From Alicyclobacillus tolerans (lineage in GTDB: Bacteria > Bacillota > Bacilli > Alicyclobacillales > Alicyclobacillaceae), in NCBI RefSeq assembly GCF_900142255.1, contig NZ_FRAF01000001.1, positions 1 to 64,000 on the forward strand: a stretch of 64,000 nt of DNA. Reading direction: 5' to 3'. A model generated the notes under the pieces. That model did not search any database and had not been told where the DNA came from. It saw only the letters and a program-made list of their open reading frames with translations. Shown here in pieces: positions 7,821-16,952 of this stretch (position 1 is its first letter; each line of letters opens with the position of its first letter). Position numbers and translations under genes: made by a program.

Positions 7821-8303
7821 GTGCCGATTGATGCGGCTCTATTTCGTCAATCATTAAGTCGTTTTGCAAGCGGTGTTACTGTTGTAACCATGGCTACTGA
7901 CCAAGAGAGAAACGGCATGACCGTTTCAGCTTTTTGTTCTGTTTCATTGAATCCACCTTATATTCTCATCTGCCTAGACCATACATCGCACAACATCCAG
8001 CTTATTCGCACAAGCGGTGTATTTGGTGTCAATATTTTGGCTGAAGATCAAGCTTATTTATCTGCGCATTTTGCCAGCAAACATACTGATAAATTGAACA
8101 ACGTTTCTCATTATACTGGGCAACTAGGCGTACCACTATTAAATGATGCTCTGGTTCGGATGGAATGTAAGGTTGTTCATGAATATGCCGGGGGCGATCA
8201 CGTTATCTTTCTTGGACAAATCGAGTCTTCCACCGTTGAAGAAGAAAAACGACCATTACTATATTACTCTGGACAATACGGTACATTTACACCGAAAGTG
8301 TAA
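7821..8303 (+). CDS. Flavin reductase-like domain protein, 160 aa
   Basis: The protein belongs to the FMN-binding split-barrel flavin reductase family (HpaC/DIM6-like). The N-terminus aligns as IDAALFRQSLSRFASGVTVVT, followed by RNGMTVSAFCSVSLNPP, ICLDHTSHN and GVFGVNIL. A single GDHVIFLGQIE strand lies near the end. Such proteins reduce free flavin with NAD(P)H to feed a partner monooxygenase, and no such partner is adjacent. GTG 7821 is chosen because the resulting MPIDAALFRQ matches family N-termini and AGGA lies 9 bp upstream. TTG 7791, with AGGAGA 6 bp upstream, is a real alternative adding ten residues. Confidence 0.85.
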   Translation: MPIDAALFRQSLSRFASGVTVVTMATDQERNGMTVSAFCSVSLNPPYILICLDHTSHNIQLIRTSGVFGVNILAEDQAYLSAHFASKHTDKLNNVSHYTGQLGVPLLNDALVRMECKVVHEYAGGDHVIFLGQIESSTVEEEKRPLLYYSGQYGTFTPKV

Positions 8304-8378
8304 CCTCATACCCCTCAAGAGGGGTGAATCGGAAAATTATGATCATTCCTGCATGTTAAGAAAGAAGGAACACGGAAT

Positions 8379-9212
8379 ATGGATCTCATAGAGTTTGTTC
8401 CTCGTCTACAGCAAATCCATCAATGGATTGATGCGTGTGAAATCGCACCCATCTCAAAGCGAAAAAGCACATTTATGTCCATTTTCGAATTCACTGAAGA
8501 AGAAGTAGACGAGTTACTCTATTTTGGCCTTATTCCGTTGGAATCCTCTCTTGAAACTTTTCGTCACGCTTTACACCAAATGAAGATTCATAGTGTCGAA
8601 TCATTCATTCAAAAAACGCTCATCGAAGTCATCCATAAGTATCCTTTGGGGAAACCTATATTTGTGCAATTGTTTCCTATGAATGAACATGACACGTTTG
8701 GACGGGAACGACTCGGGGGCGTTTCGGCTTGGACCAATTGGGAAGGAGACACCATTCATTTAGTCGTGTTTCCAGCAAAAGAAACTCTACGTGCTCTAAA
8801 ATCAACGCTGGTTCATGAATACAATCATCTTTATCGAATAACTGCTATGCAAAACGGGCATGCCCATATAACACTGCTAGAAAAAATAATTCGTGAAGGT
8901 TTAGCAGAACACTTTGTTGAGGAAGTCCTGGGTAAAGAATTCCATGGACCGTGGGTAAATACTCTTGCAGAAGATAACGCGAAAAATCTATGGCACACGT
9001 TGTACTCACTACATACCACAGAAATTGGAGAGCATACAGACTCACTTCTATTTGGCGGAGGAAATACTCATTTACCACTTTGGGCTGGGTACTCTTTAGG
9101 ATATTACTTGGTCAAATGGTACCGCCAAAGTGTCACCCAACCCTTAAGCATCATTGATCTCACAGTACAAGATTGTCTAAAATTCATTCCAAGTTCCCAG
9201 AACTTTGAATAG
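8379..9212 (+). CDS. Predicted zinc-dependent protease, DUF2268-like, 277 aa
   Basis: A gluzincin-type motif is present: HEYNH (residues 146-150) and, 23 residues later, EGLAEHF with Glu173 as the likely third zinc ligand. The helix spacing matches DUF2268 (YjaZ-like) predicted Zn-proteases. There is no signal peptide or membrane segment. The ATG has a GAAGGA site about 10 bp upstream. A second HExxH protein of similar size is encoded at 44073-44945. The two share the motif layout but little sequence, so they look like distant relatives rather than a recent duplication. The substrate is unknown. Confidence 0.75.
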   Translation: MDLIEFVPRLQQIHQWIDACEIAPISKRKSTFMSIFEFTEEEVDELLYFGLIPLESSLETFRHALHQMKIHSVESFIQKTLIEVIHKYPLGKPIFVQLFPMNEHDTFGRERLGGVSAWTNWEGDTIHLVVFPAKETLRALKSTLVHEYNHLYRITAMQNGHAHITLLEKIIREGLAEHFVEEVLGKEFHGPWVNTLAEDNAKNLWHTLYSLHTTEIGEHTDSLLFGGGNTHLPLWAGYSLGYYLVKWYRQSVTQPLSIIDLTVQDCLKFIPSSQNFE

Positions 9213-9255
9213 ATGTAGTAAGATATAGAGATGAAAACAGGATTTATACTTCAAT

Positions 9256-10386
9256 TTAAACACGTTTGATATTTTTAGCAGCATAGCCTCCATCTGCTTG
9301 TCTACCTTGAAGACGTTCTTCCACTTCGTAAACGACCCGCTTAGCCGAATCGGATACTTGAAGCTCCTTTAAAACGGATCGAGCAGCTTGTAATTTTTTT
9401 TCCGTCAAAAGCGTGCAAGACTCAGCTAAAGTCTGAAGATTTTCTGCTATCCAGCCTCCCCCAGTCTTTTCAATATAAATAGCATTTTTCCGCTCTTGAC
9501 CAGGTAACGGTTTATAAAATAACATCGGAGTGCCACAAGCCAGACATTCGGCAATCGTCACACCACCTGCTTTGGTAACAATAAAATCCGCTTTTTCCAT
9601 GAGTTTATTTATTTCTTGTAAATAACCGTAGCTCAAGATAAGCGGATTGTTAGAAAAGTGATTTTCTATTTTTTTTCTCATGATCTCGTTACGTCCACAA
9701 CACACAACCACTCGATGCTGCGGAAACTGTCGATGTAAAGTTTGTACCACCTGAAGAATCTGTGGAAAGACACCACGACCACCTGTCAATACCGCTAGAT
9801 AAGGTTTATCCAGAAGTTCAGGAAACGGAAACCCGCTGGCATGCTGCTGAAAAGCCTGACGAATTGGAATACCCGTCGGAATAACCTCATGATGTAGACG
9901 ATAAATTTTTTTAGCAAGATTCGCCAATTCTTGTGTAGCGACTAAAAAGAAATCCGCTTCATTTACAAACCAGCGACTATGCAAAGCAAAATCGGTCAAC
10001 AAAACGGATGCCAATACCTGCGGATTTAATTGTTTTACATATCGGAGAGATTGATCTGAAAACAGCTGAATTACAGCATCCGGATGCCATTCTTGCATCA
10101 GCTCCACAACAGCACCTTTAGAAAAATAGGAAAGCCAGCGCCAAAGAGTACTGTCTTTGGATAATTTCTCAGTCCAGTCGTATGACCATCCATATACGAA
10201 TGGCAGATGGCTGGTAAGAAACTCATATAAGCGTTCATTCCAGCTTGCCAAAAGCTGATTACTTGAACGCCAGCCATCCATCATGGCTACTTCATGCCCA
10301 GATTCTAAAAATGCTTCCTGGAGAGATTCAGCCACTTGTCTATGACCGTCTCCAAATGATGCGTACAACAAGAGAATTTTTGCCAA
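9256..10386 (-). CDS. Glycosyltransferase, MGDG synthase/UgtP type, 376 aa
   Basis: This GT28-type enzyme transfers a sugar from a UDP donor to diacylglycerol or another lipid at the inner membrane face. The N-terminal MGDG-synthase motif ASFGDGH (residues 9-15) and the C-terminal nucleotide-sugar loop TKAGGVTIAE, followed by GTPMLFYKPLPGQE, are both clear. It starts at TTG 10386, only 4 bp after the stop of the YkoP-like gene and without a good ribosome site, so it is probably translationally coupled. It is the last of four minus-strand genes (glycosyltransferase, deacetylase, YkoP-like, glycosyltransferase), so the cluster has two related transferases. The acceptor and sugar cannot be assigned. 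Confidence 0.85.
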   Translation of the reverse strand: MAKILLLYASFGDGHRQVAESLQEAFLESGHEVAMMDGWRSSNQLLASWNERLYEFLTSHLPFVYGWSYDWTEKLSKDSTLWRWLSYFSKGAVVELMQEWHPDAVIQLFSDQSLRYVKQLNPQVLASVLLTDFALHSRWFVNEADFFLVATQELANLAKKIYRLHHEVIPTGIPIRQAFQQHASGFPFPELLDKPYLAVLTGGRGVFPQILQVVQTLHRQFPQHRVVVCCGRNEIMRKKIENHFSNNPLILSYGYLQEINKLMEKADFIVTKAGGVTIAECLACGTPMLFYKPLPGQERKNAIYIEKTGGGWIAENLQTLAESCTLLTEKKLQAARSVLKELQVSDSAKRVVYEVEERLQGRQADGGYAAKNIKRV

Positions 10387-10390
10387 TGCT

Positions 10391-10999
10391 TCAAGTTAAA
10401 CACTGATCTGCTACAGGCGCAGAAGCAGAGTTGGATTTAGATTGTATACCATGCAAAGCAACGAAATGTTGCCTAGAAACTGCGACGATTTTGGGTTCAA
10501 AAACCTGGGCATGATTGCTTAGAATTTCATCCGCATGCGGATTTACCATACGAAATACGTTGCGTAAATGCCATTTGGTGATCCACTTTGGCAATCCTGG
10601 ACGCATAGGATAATTACTAAAGCCCAACCGAGAAATACCACGATGGATAAAGGTTATTCCATAAAGAGCAACAGCGTCATCAAATTCAGGTCTACTTACC
10701 AGTTCTGCAAGAGCAGGGAAAGACCGATGCGCTTCCTTTAAAAGCCTCAGTACAATAGGCATCATATCTTTATCAGAAGATAGAATCTCACTGATTCGAT
10801 CATTATTGATGTGAAGCTCGATTACTTTATCAAACGGTTTAACCGTAATACCGTCCACTTCAAAGCGTCGCCCCAGATATCTCCGTTTCGCGTAGTAAAA
10901 TAAATATTCTTGATCTGGAGATATTTCTTTAAGCCGAAAAGCGATATGAAATAATTTTTCCCAGCCGCACCAAATGGAACGGTATATGCGGTTCTTCAT
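10391..10999 (-). CDS. YkoP-like domain protein, 202 aa
   Basis: The protein matches my memory of the YkoP domain. It has the pattern GITVKPFDKVIELHINND in the first third, a helical middle with HRSFPALAELV, and a segment GITFIHRGISRLGF followed by WITKWHLRNVF. In Bacillus this domain occurs next to a lipid glycosyltransferase and polysaccharide deacetylases, as here. There is no catalytic motif and no membrane span, and the biochemical role is not established. The start ATG 10999 is set by a strong AAGGAGGGG 5 bp upstream; the longer frame to 11035 is rejected. The genes on both sides face the same way. Confidence 0.7.
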   Translation of the reverse strand: MKNRIYRSIWCGWEKLFHIAFRLKEISPDQEYLFYYAKRRYLGRRFEVDGITVKPFDKVIELHINNDRISEILSSDKDMMPIVLRLLKEAHRSFPALAELVSRPEFDDAVALYGITFIHRGISRLGFSNYPMRPGLPKWITKWHLRNVFRMVNPHADEILSNHAQVFEPKIVAVSRQHFVALHGIQSKSNSASAPVADQCLT

Positions 11000-11075
11000 G
11001 ATTACCCCTCCTTGCCCAAACCTCATACTCTGCAATACGTAATCAAGAATCCATCTATGAATGATGGGATAACAT

Positions 11076-11807
11076 TTATAGCAAACTCAATGGCTTGCCC
11101 TCTTCTTTCAATAAACTCCGCATGGGCCTGAACTGATATCCTTTGTCCTCCGTTTGTTCAATAATTTTGGGTATAGCTTCGAGGACAGATACAGGAGCTC
11201 CTAACTCGGCACCAAACGTTATATCGTTGTCATGCAAAACGATAATGGCACCCTTGTGCAGGCGGCTTACCACTCGCTCAACCAATGTTTGAGCTGGAGT
11301 CTTTCGCCAATCTCCTACCATAATGGACCATGTGACAAGTTTATGATGACTCTTGCGAATTGATACGAAAGATGCAAGATTGCACAAACCCCATGTTGGG
11401 CGATAAAAAGATGTCTGTAAGGAAAATTTGCGCTGTAATTTTTGACTAGCACCACGCCATTGCCGATTGGCCAACGATGGCGGTAAGAGAGGCACAAACC
11501 AATGTCTGTCCCCGTGGACTTCAACATCATGCCCTTCCGACACCATTCGACGAATAATATCTGGATACCTGTCGGCCGCCTCTGCTATGACAAAAAAAGT
11601 TGCCCGGACATGCTTTTCGCGCAAAATATCTAACAATTGCGGTGTATATTCAGGATGTGGGCCATCGTCAAACGTTAAATAGACCACTGGTTCGGCAAAT
11701 CCTCTGTATATACACCCTATCTTCCAAACCCGTGTCATTAGATTGGGCATGACAGAATATAGAAATAGAAAGAGCAAAATAAGACCTAAAATGAGCCAAC
11801 CTATCAT
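11076..11807 (-). CDS. Membrane-anchored polysaccharide deacetylase, 243 aa
   Basis: This is a NodB-homology (carbohydrate esterase 4) protein. One N-terminal membrane helix (residues 1-20) is followed by the YLTFDDGPHPEYTP motif (catalytic Asp pair) and an RATFFVIAEAA strand. Then comes the second zinc motif region EGHDVEVHGDRHW, which has H-x3-H spacing. The RPTWG motif replaces the usual RPP, and the last motif is IIVLHDND. It probably removes acetyl groups from an envelope sugar, or acts on the lipid-linked sugar made by the neighbouring transferases (inference). The ribosome site (AAGGAG) is about 15 bp from ATG 11807, unusually far. Confidence 0.85.
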   Translation of the reverse strand: MIGWLILGLILLFLFLYSVMPNLMTRVWKIGCIYRGFAEPVVYLTFDDGPHPEYTPQLLDILREKHVRATFFVIAEAADRYPDIIRRMVSEGHDVEVHGDRHWFVPLLPPSLANRQWRGASQKLQRKFSLQTSFYRPTWGLCNLASFVSIRKSHHKLVTWSIMVGDWRKTPAQTLVERVVSRLHKGAIIVLHDNDITFGAELGAPVSVLEAIPKIIEQTEDKGYQFRPMRSLLKEEGKPLSLL

Positions 11808-11840
11808 GTTCAGAAACAGATTCTCCTTAACTGGAGTAAA

Positions 11841-12995
11841 TTAAGAAATCCCAGGATAAGCTTGCTTATCCCATTTCCCCTGACTTTCTCCTAAATCTCG
11901 AATCACTGAGACAATCTGTTCTACTCCCCCATACTGAGGCCTTGAGCGTGCTGCAAGCCGCATGTTAGATAATTTTTCAGGATGCAACTCGACATGTTGA
12001 ATAAAGCGTACTGCCTCAGCCACTGAGTCCACACGAACTGCTGCGCCTTTTTGTTCAGCATATGCTGTATTTTTAATCTCCTGACCGGGAATTGGCTTAA
12101 CTATAAGCATAGGTAACTCCATGGCCAATGCTTCAGAAATGGTTAGCCCACCCGCTTTCGTGATTAACAAATCAGAAGCAGCCATCCAATCCTCTATATC
12201 ACTGCGAAATTCCAGCGCTTGAACACGTTTATCTTGCCAACCACCATATCGGCGCAATAAACGCTCATTATGTGCACACAATATGGCAAACTGCAATCCT
12301 GATTGGCGAATCGCTTCTTCCCACTCCGCGCTATCACCTAATAGTCCTTCACCACCACCGGATAAAAGAATCAGCGGTAAATTGGGTGAAAAACCAAATT
12401 TCTCTCTTAATTCCATACGGCGCTTTAATAAATTCTGTACATTAGCGGAGGAGAACCTTCGGCGCAACGGAATGCCAGATACTTTGATTTTATCCCTATC
12501 CACTCCGAGTTGCTCCAACTCATTCGCTACTTCCTCTGTTGGCACAAAATAAACGTCCGTATACTCCTGGACCCATTGTCCATGCGCTGTGTAATCTGTC
12601 AAAATGCCAACCGAAGGGACTTGAGCGACTCTAGCTGCTTTCAATTCAGAAAGAACACCCATAGGGGTCGGAAATGTACTGACCACTACGTCCGGTTTTA
12701 CATGACGCAAACACTGCCTCATCTTGCGAATACCCAAATGATGTAGTCGGCGTTGGAATGTAGACGATGGCGGTATTCTGGACATGGAATGATAAAATAA
12801 GCCGTAAAGACTTGGCATCTTTTGTACACTTTGAACCAAACTAAATTTCGCAAAAGAGCGTACTGCAGGATGCAACCAATCTACATAATCCACCCAATGA
12901 ACAGCGATACCCTCTTGCTCAAGTCCTTCCTGGACTGCACGAGCAGCTTGGTTATGTCCATCGCCAAACGAGGCCGTAAAGAGCAAAACCTTCAT
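11841..12995 (-). CDS. Glycosyltransferase, MGDG synthase/UgtP type, 384 aa
   Basis: This is the second lipid-glycosyltransferase of the cluster and its first gene. FTASFGDGHNQAARA at the N-terminus and ITKAGGLTISEALAM with PMLIVKPIPGQE at the C-terminus define the MGDG_synth plus GT28 C-terminal layout. It is similar in design to the transferase at 9256-10386 but clearly diverged, so the two may act in sequence or on different acceptors. ATG 12995 has GGTGGAGG 8 bp upstream; the 5-codon longer GTG frame lacks a site. A sigma-A-like promoter lies just upstream (13035-13064). Confidence 0.86.
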   Translation of the reverse strand: MKVLLFTASFGDGHNQAARAVQEGLEQEGIAVHWVDYVDWLHPAVRSFAKFSLVQSVQKMPSLYGLFYHSMSRIPPSSTFQRRLHHLGIRKMRQCLRHVKPDVVVSTFPTPMGVLSELKAARVAQVPSVGILTDYTAHGQWVQEYTDVYFVPTEEVANELEQLGVDRDKIKVSGIPLRRRFSSANVQNLLKRRMELREKFGFSPNLPLILLSGGGEGLLGDSAEWEEAIRQSGLQFAILCAHNERLLRRYGGWQDKRVQALEFRSDIEDWMAASDLLITKAGGLTISEALAMELPMLIVKPIPGQEIKNTAYAEQKGAAVRVDSVAEAVRFIQHVELHPEKLSNMRLAARSRPQYGGVEQIVSVIRDLGESQGKWDKQAYPGIS

Positions 12996-13034
12996 GCAGG
13001 ACGCCTCCACCCAATCAAAAACCTTTCTCTTTGT

Positions 13035-13064
13035 ATTGTAATTCTCCAGTCACTTCATATACAA
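13035..13064 (-). promoter_or_regulatory. Probable promoter of the envelope glycolipid cluster
   Basis: Read on the minus strand, TTGTAT and TACAAT are 18 bp apart, about 40 bp before the ATG at 12995 in the only gap between the antiporter gene and this cluster. Confidence 0.5.
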
Positions 13065-13084
13065 CTTTCCCAAATCACCTGACA

Positions 13085-14332
13085 TCATGCCATCGAACGG
13101 CGATCATCTAATACGTTTAATTTTCGAGCAGCCAAGGAGGTAGTTGTTGCTTGTAACAAGACTGTCAAAAGAACAACCACAGAGACCACAGCCGATACCC
13201 AGTCTTTAGGATAAAGGGAATGTTCCGTCAGAATCCCACTCAAAACAACAGGAACCACACCCGTTTCTCTTACCCACATCATAAACAACTGTTCTTTCAT
13301 CTGCCAACGACTTAACGGATCCCAACTGATTGTGAACCATACCGTAAGCGGTCGAGCGAGTACGATTAAGGTGACAGCAATTATAATCGAGACGTTTAAA
13401 TATCTGGAAAAAGCACTCCATGATATCTCACTTCCCAATAAAACAAAGATAAAAGCCCGCAAAATTTGACTCAGAAAACGCAGATGTGAGTGTGTGGTTT
13501 GAACGCGATCTTCAGAAGCTCGCCAAGGCAACACTTCTTTGTCTGACCAAATAATTCCAGATACAAAAACAGCCATAAACCCAGTCCCACTGATCCATTG
13601 ACCAAGCAAATAGGACACTAAAAAAACGGAAAGTGAGAGCCAAGTGTGATCTATACCGGATCGACCATCATTTGACTTTCTCAGAAAGCGAAACTGAAAA
13701 AACCGCCCTAATCCTGATGTGAAAAAACCTATGGCAATTCCTAGGAAAGCCTGCCATATAAATTGAAATACCGCAAGCCCTATAGAGAAATGACTCTTTG
13801 ATAAAGCAGAAGTCAACAAGATGCTAAAGAGCACTGCTCCAGTTGCATCATTGAATGCTGACTCAGACTCTAACATTGAACGAAGACGTTCCCGAATAGG
13901 TATCTGTTCAAAAACTGGGATGATGGTAGCCGGATCTGTTGGTGCAAGCAGGGAAGAAATTAACATAGCCAGAATCCACGGCATGTGAAATAGGCAGTGT
14001 ATGACAAACCCCAGGACCAGCATTGTCACAACTACACCGAGTGTAGCCGAAGAAACTATACTTGGCCAAATGCCTTGGAGTACTTTCAGACGAATTTCTG
14101 TACCCCCTATAAAAAGAATGATAGCCGCCCCTAATTGAAAAAGGGTTGAAACGAAAAGTGAATTTTGAGTGGGTTGAAGCCAATGCCATACAGGGCCCAT
14201 CAATATGCCCGCTACTAGAAAAAAAACTATATCAGGAATTTTAGTCCATCTGGATAACTTAGCAACCGCAAATAAAATAAGCGTGATCGACATAAAAAAA
14301 ATCAGCAAGCCTGACGCTTGATTTAAATTCAT
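13085..14332 (-). CDS. Cation:proton antiporter, NhaP/CPA1-like, 415 aa
   Basis: This is an integral membrane exchanger with about 12 hydrophobic segments. Family signatures include an intramembrane APTDPATI in TM5 and SESAFNDATGAVLF, in which the ND pair binds the cation in CPA1 Na+/H+ antiporters. It probably exports Na+ or K+ in exchange for protons; ion specificity is not readable from sequence. The ATG overlaps the menH stop by 4 bp (ATGA). It is therefore the last gene of the menE-F-D-H transcript and probably translationally coupled. No C-terminal TrkA-type regulatory domain is present. Confidence 0.87.
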   Translation of the reverse strand: MNLNQASGLLIFFMSITLILFAVAKLSRWTKIPDIVFFLVAGILMGPVWHWLQPTQNSLFVSTLFQLGAAIILFIGGTEIRLKVLQGIWPSIVSSATLGVVVTMLVLGFVIHCLFHMPWILAMLISSLLAPTDPATIIPVFEQIPIRERLRSMLESESAFNDATGAVLFSILLTSALSKSHFSIGLAVFQFIWQAFLGIAIGFFTSGLGRFFQFRFLRKSNDGRSGIDHTWLSLSVFLVSYLLGQWISGTGFMAVFVSGIIWSDKEVLPWRASEDRVQTTHSHLRFLSQILRAFIFVLLGSEISWSAFSRYLNVSIIIAVTLIVLARPLTVWFTISWDPLSRWQMKEQLFMMWVRETGVVPVVLSGILTEHSLYPKDWVSAVVSVVVLLTVLLQATTTSLAARKLNVLDDRRSMA

Positions 14333-15198
14333 AGATTTCTACCCTCTTGGGAACAGGCCGCCCAAAAGTTTTCAATTTGTTTCAGCCATTGTTCAGGCTG
14401 CTCAAGATATACTGCATGGCCACACTGTTCAATAACATGGTGTGTTGCCTGCGGTATTTTTTTGAGCATTTCACCAGCTATATGCGTAAATTTCTGATCT
14501 TCATTTCCTGTTAGCAGCAATGTTTGACAGGAAATTCGAGAAATTTCATCCCACATGGATGGCTGGGCGCCTGTACCTATGCCTCGCAACGAATGCGCCA
14601 GGCCAAGAGCATTCTGGTTACGCCGAATGCTATCCTGAATAGCCAACTGCTGACGGTCAGCTCTTGATTGTGTCGCGAAAAGCGGCAACGTAATCCACTG
14701 TCCAGAAAAAGAATCCACACCTTCACGCTCAATCCGCACAGCCAATTGTTCATCACTCTCTCTTCGCGTTGCCCGTTCTTCCGCATTGAACAATCCGGGT
14801 GATCCGCTTTCTAACACCAGTCCACTTAAATGACGTTCTGACATAACAGCTGTGCAAAGTGCGACTCGAGCTCCCATCGAGTAACCATGCAAAACTGGAT
14901 GAGTAAGCTGCAATTGGTAAAAAATTTCCGTCAAATCTTTTACCTGCTCCGACATTTGATACCGTTCAATTTGTAATGGCGCTTCCGTATCTCCGTGCCC
15001 CAACAAATCAATGGTGATTACTTGACCTTTCTTGCTTAACTTTTCAGCCAAAAAGGAAAATATTCTTCCAGAAAGTGAGAAACCATGTAATAAAACAAGC
15101 GGAACTCGATCAGAATCCTCTGCTACTTTAAACACATCTACCCTGTAGGTACATCCGCGCACTTTCAGTCGTTTTCTTTCCTTATGACAATTTACCAT
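14329..15198 (-). CDS. menH: SHCHC synthase MenH, alpha/beta hydrolase, 289 aa
   Basis: MenH eliminates pyruvate from SEPHCHC to form 2-succinyl-6-hydroxy-2,4-cyclohexadiene carboxylate, the third step of classical menaquinone synthesis. The alpha/beta hydrolase fold is visible: LVLLHGFSLSGRIF (oxyanion region), the nucleophile elbow GYSMGARVAL with the catalytic Ser, LLLTGNEDQKF near the acid position, and CGHAVYLEQPEQW with the catalytic His. Placement directly after menD (7-bp overlap) supports MenH over a generic esterase. The start ATG has AGAGGTGAG just upstream. Confidence 0.88.
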   Translation of the reverse strand: MVNCHKERKRLKVRGCTYRVDVFKVAEDSDRVPLVLLHGFSLSGRIFSFLAEKLSKKGQVITIDLLGHGDTEAPLQIERYQMSEQVKDLTEIFYQLQLTHPVLHGYSMGARVALCTAVMSERHLSGLVLESGSPGLFNAEERATRRESDEQLAVRIEREGVDSFSGQWITLPLFATQSRADRQQLAIQDSIRRNQNALGLAHSLRGIGTGAQPSMWDEISRISCQTLLLTGNEDQKFTHIAGEMLKKIPQATHHVIEQCGHAVYLEQPEQWLKQIENFWAACSQEGRNL

Positions 15199-16925
15199 TT
15201 CTCTCTCACCTCTTCTAGTAATTGCTGCGCCTGCGCAAATAGCTCATTACGCCATTTCTGACTGGCAGAAGCATCCGAATGCGTCACGATGAGATTGAGA
15301 TAATGATTCTGATGGTCCGACATCAGGACTTGTCTTAGCTCTCGCAAATTAGAGACAACTTGATGGCTCCCGCCATAAGTTTGAAGAATGGATTGATAAT
15401 CAAGACCATGCGGTGTTTCAAAAAGCGGAAAAACATCCTCTTCAGCAGCCTGTGGCAAACCATGGAATATACCACCGCCATTATTATGAGTGAGAAGTAT
15501 AGTTAACGGCAAAGCTTCCAATTTTGCCATCAGTAAACCATTCAGATCGTGATAAAGCGAAATATCCCCGAGGGCTAATAATGTTCGCCCTTTTATAGCA
15601 GCTATCCCCAGGGCGCTCGAGACCAAGCCATCGATTCCACTTGCCCCTCGATTTCCATAAACACAAGAAGATTGAAGAATTCCAGAGAATGTGTTCCAAT
15701 CTCGTACAACTGTGCTATTGCCCAGAAAAATGGCAGACTTCCATACTTCAGCCGCCGTTCGAGCAATCAATGGCTCATACAAACTATTGGCTTCGTCAGC
15801 CATATTCAACATCACATCTGTCAAGATACGGCCCAGCCGCTCTTCTGCAGCAAGCCACTGATGAAGCCAATGTTGACGGACAACACTCTTTTGCACGTCT
15901 TGTAGAGCACTATGGCCAATCCATTGCGACATTCGAACAGGTAACCAGACCGAGCTTGTCCAAAACGGATCAGCATAGGTCTCAGTTGGATCAAGTATCA
16001 CCTGAGTCACTCGATGATTGGCCAAAAACGTCTGTCCAATCGCTTTGCTGGTAGGCGGCGCTCCAACGCGAATGATTAAATCAGGTGCCGGTAAATGAGA
16101 GGAATTCCAAAAACGAGCCAACCAATCTCCATAGGTAAGAATTGGAGCCTGATGAGCATAGTTTCTTACTTGGGAAAGAACATCGGCCAAAACAGGTATT
16201 CCAGCTTGGTCGGCAAAAATTGCCAAAGCACGGGCATCTTCCCCGTTGTACATAGGTCCTGTGATGATCAGCGGACGCTCAGATTGCTTAAGAAGCTGAG
16301 AAAAATATTCTATCTCCTCATCGGCAGGCACGATAAAGCCTGTGGATACTTTACGCGCATCAAACGGTTCGATATGAGAGAAAGCGTCTTTTAGAGGCAG
16401 AAGCGGTTCGCGAAAAGGAAAATTCAGATGCACCGGCCCTTCAGGCAGTCTTTTCGCATGTTGTACAGCTCGCATGGCTAAATGGCGGAAAGCAAGTTGC
16501 ATCGATTCACTATCTTCGGGAAGCGGAGCTTGGGCAAACCATTTAGCATCTGAGGAAAAGATTTTTACTTGATCAATCGTTTGATTTGCTCCTGACTGCC
16601 ACAATTCAGAAGGTCGATCCGCTGTAAGCACAAGCAGTGGAACTTGTCCATATTTCGCTTCGACTACGGCAGGATGATAATTGGCTACAGCAGTACCTGA
16701 CGTACAGAGCAAAGCTACCGGTTTCCCAGAAGCACGAGCTAGCCCAAGCGCAAAAAATCCTGCCGAACGTTCATCGAGATGTGTCCATATTCGAAATTGA
16801 CCGCTCCTTGCAAAAAGGATGGCCAACGGAGCTGAACGTGATCCTGGAGAGATAACTATTTGCTCTACACCTTGTCCTGCCAATGTATCAATGAACGCGG
16901 CAAGAGCAAGATATTGTGTCGACAT
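15192..16925 (-). CDS. menD: SEPHCHC synthase MenD, 577 aa
   Basis: This ThDP-dependent enzyme joins 2-oxoglutarate to isochorismate with loss of CO2. The N-terminal PYR domain carries VISPGSRSAPLAILF and LDERSAGFFALGLARASG. The segment CTSGTAVANYHPAVVEA and the C-terminal ThDP-binding LALGDISLYHDLNGLL with ILLTHNNGGGIFHGLPQ are all diagnostic. The length is normal. GAGGAA lies upstream of the ATG. It follows menF with a 27-bp gap and overlaps menH by 7 bp, so it is inside a tight operon. There is no sign of damage. Confidence 0.96.
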   Translation of the reverse strand: MSTQYLALAAFIDTLAGQGVEQIVISPGSRSAPLAILFARSGQFRIWTHLDERSAGFFALGLARASGKPVALLCTSGTAVANYHPAVVEAKYGQVPLLVLTADRPSELWQSGANQTIDQVKIFSSDAKWFAQAPLPEDSESMQLAFRHLAMRAVQHAKRLPEGPVHLNFPFREPLLPLKDAFSHIEPFDARKVSTGFIVPADEEIEYFSQLLKQSERPLIITGPMYNGEDARALAIFADQAGIPVLADVLSQVRNYAHQAPILTYGDWLARFWNSSHLPAPDLIIRVGAPPTSKAIGQTFLANHRVTQVILDPTETYADPFWTSSVWLPVRMSQWIGHSALQDVQKSVVRQHWLHQWLAAEERLGRILTDVMLNMADEANSLYEPLIARTAAEVWKSAIFLGNSTVVRDWNTFSGILQSSCVYGNRGASGIDGLVSSALGIAAIKGRTLLALGDISLYHDLNGLLMAKLEALPLTILLTHNNGGGIFHGLPQAAEEDVFPLFETPHGLDYQSILQTYGGSHQVVSNLRELRQVLMSDHQNHYLNLIVTHSDASASQKWRNELFAQAQQLLEEVREKW

Positions 16926-16952
16926 GAAGCATTCCTCATTCCATTAACCTCA

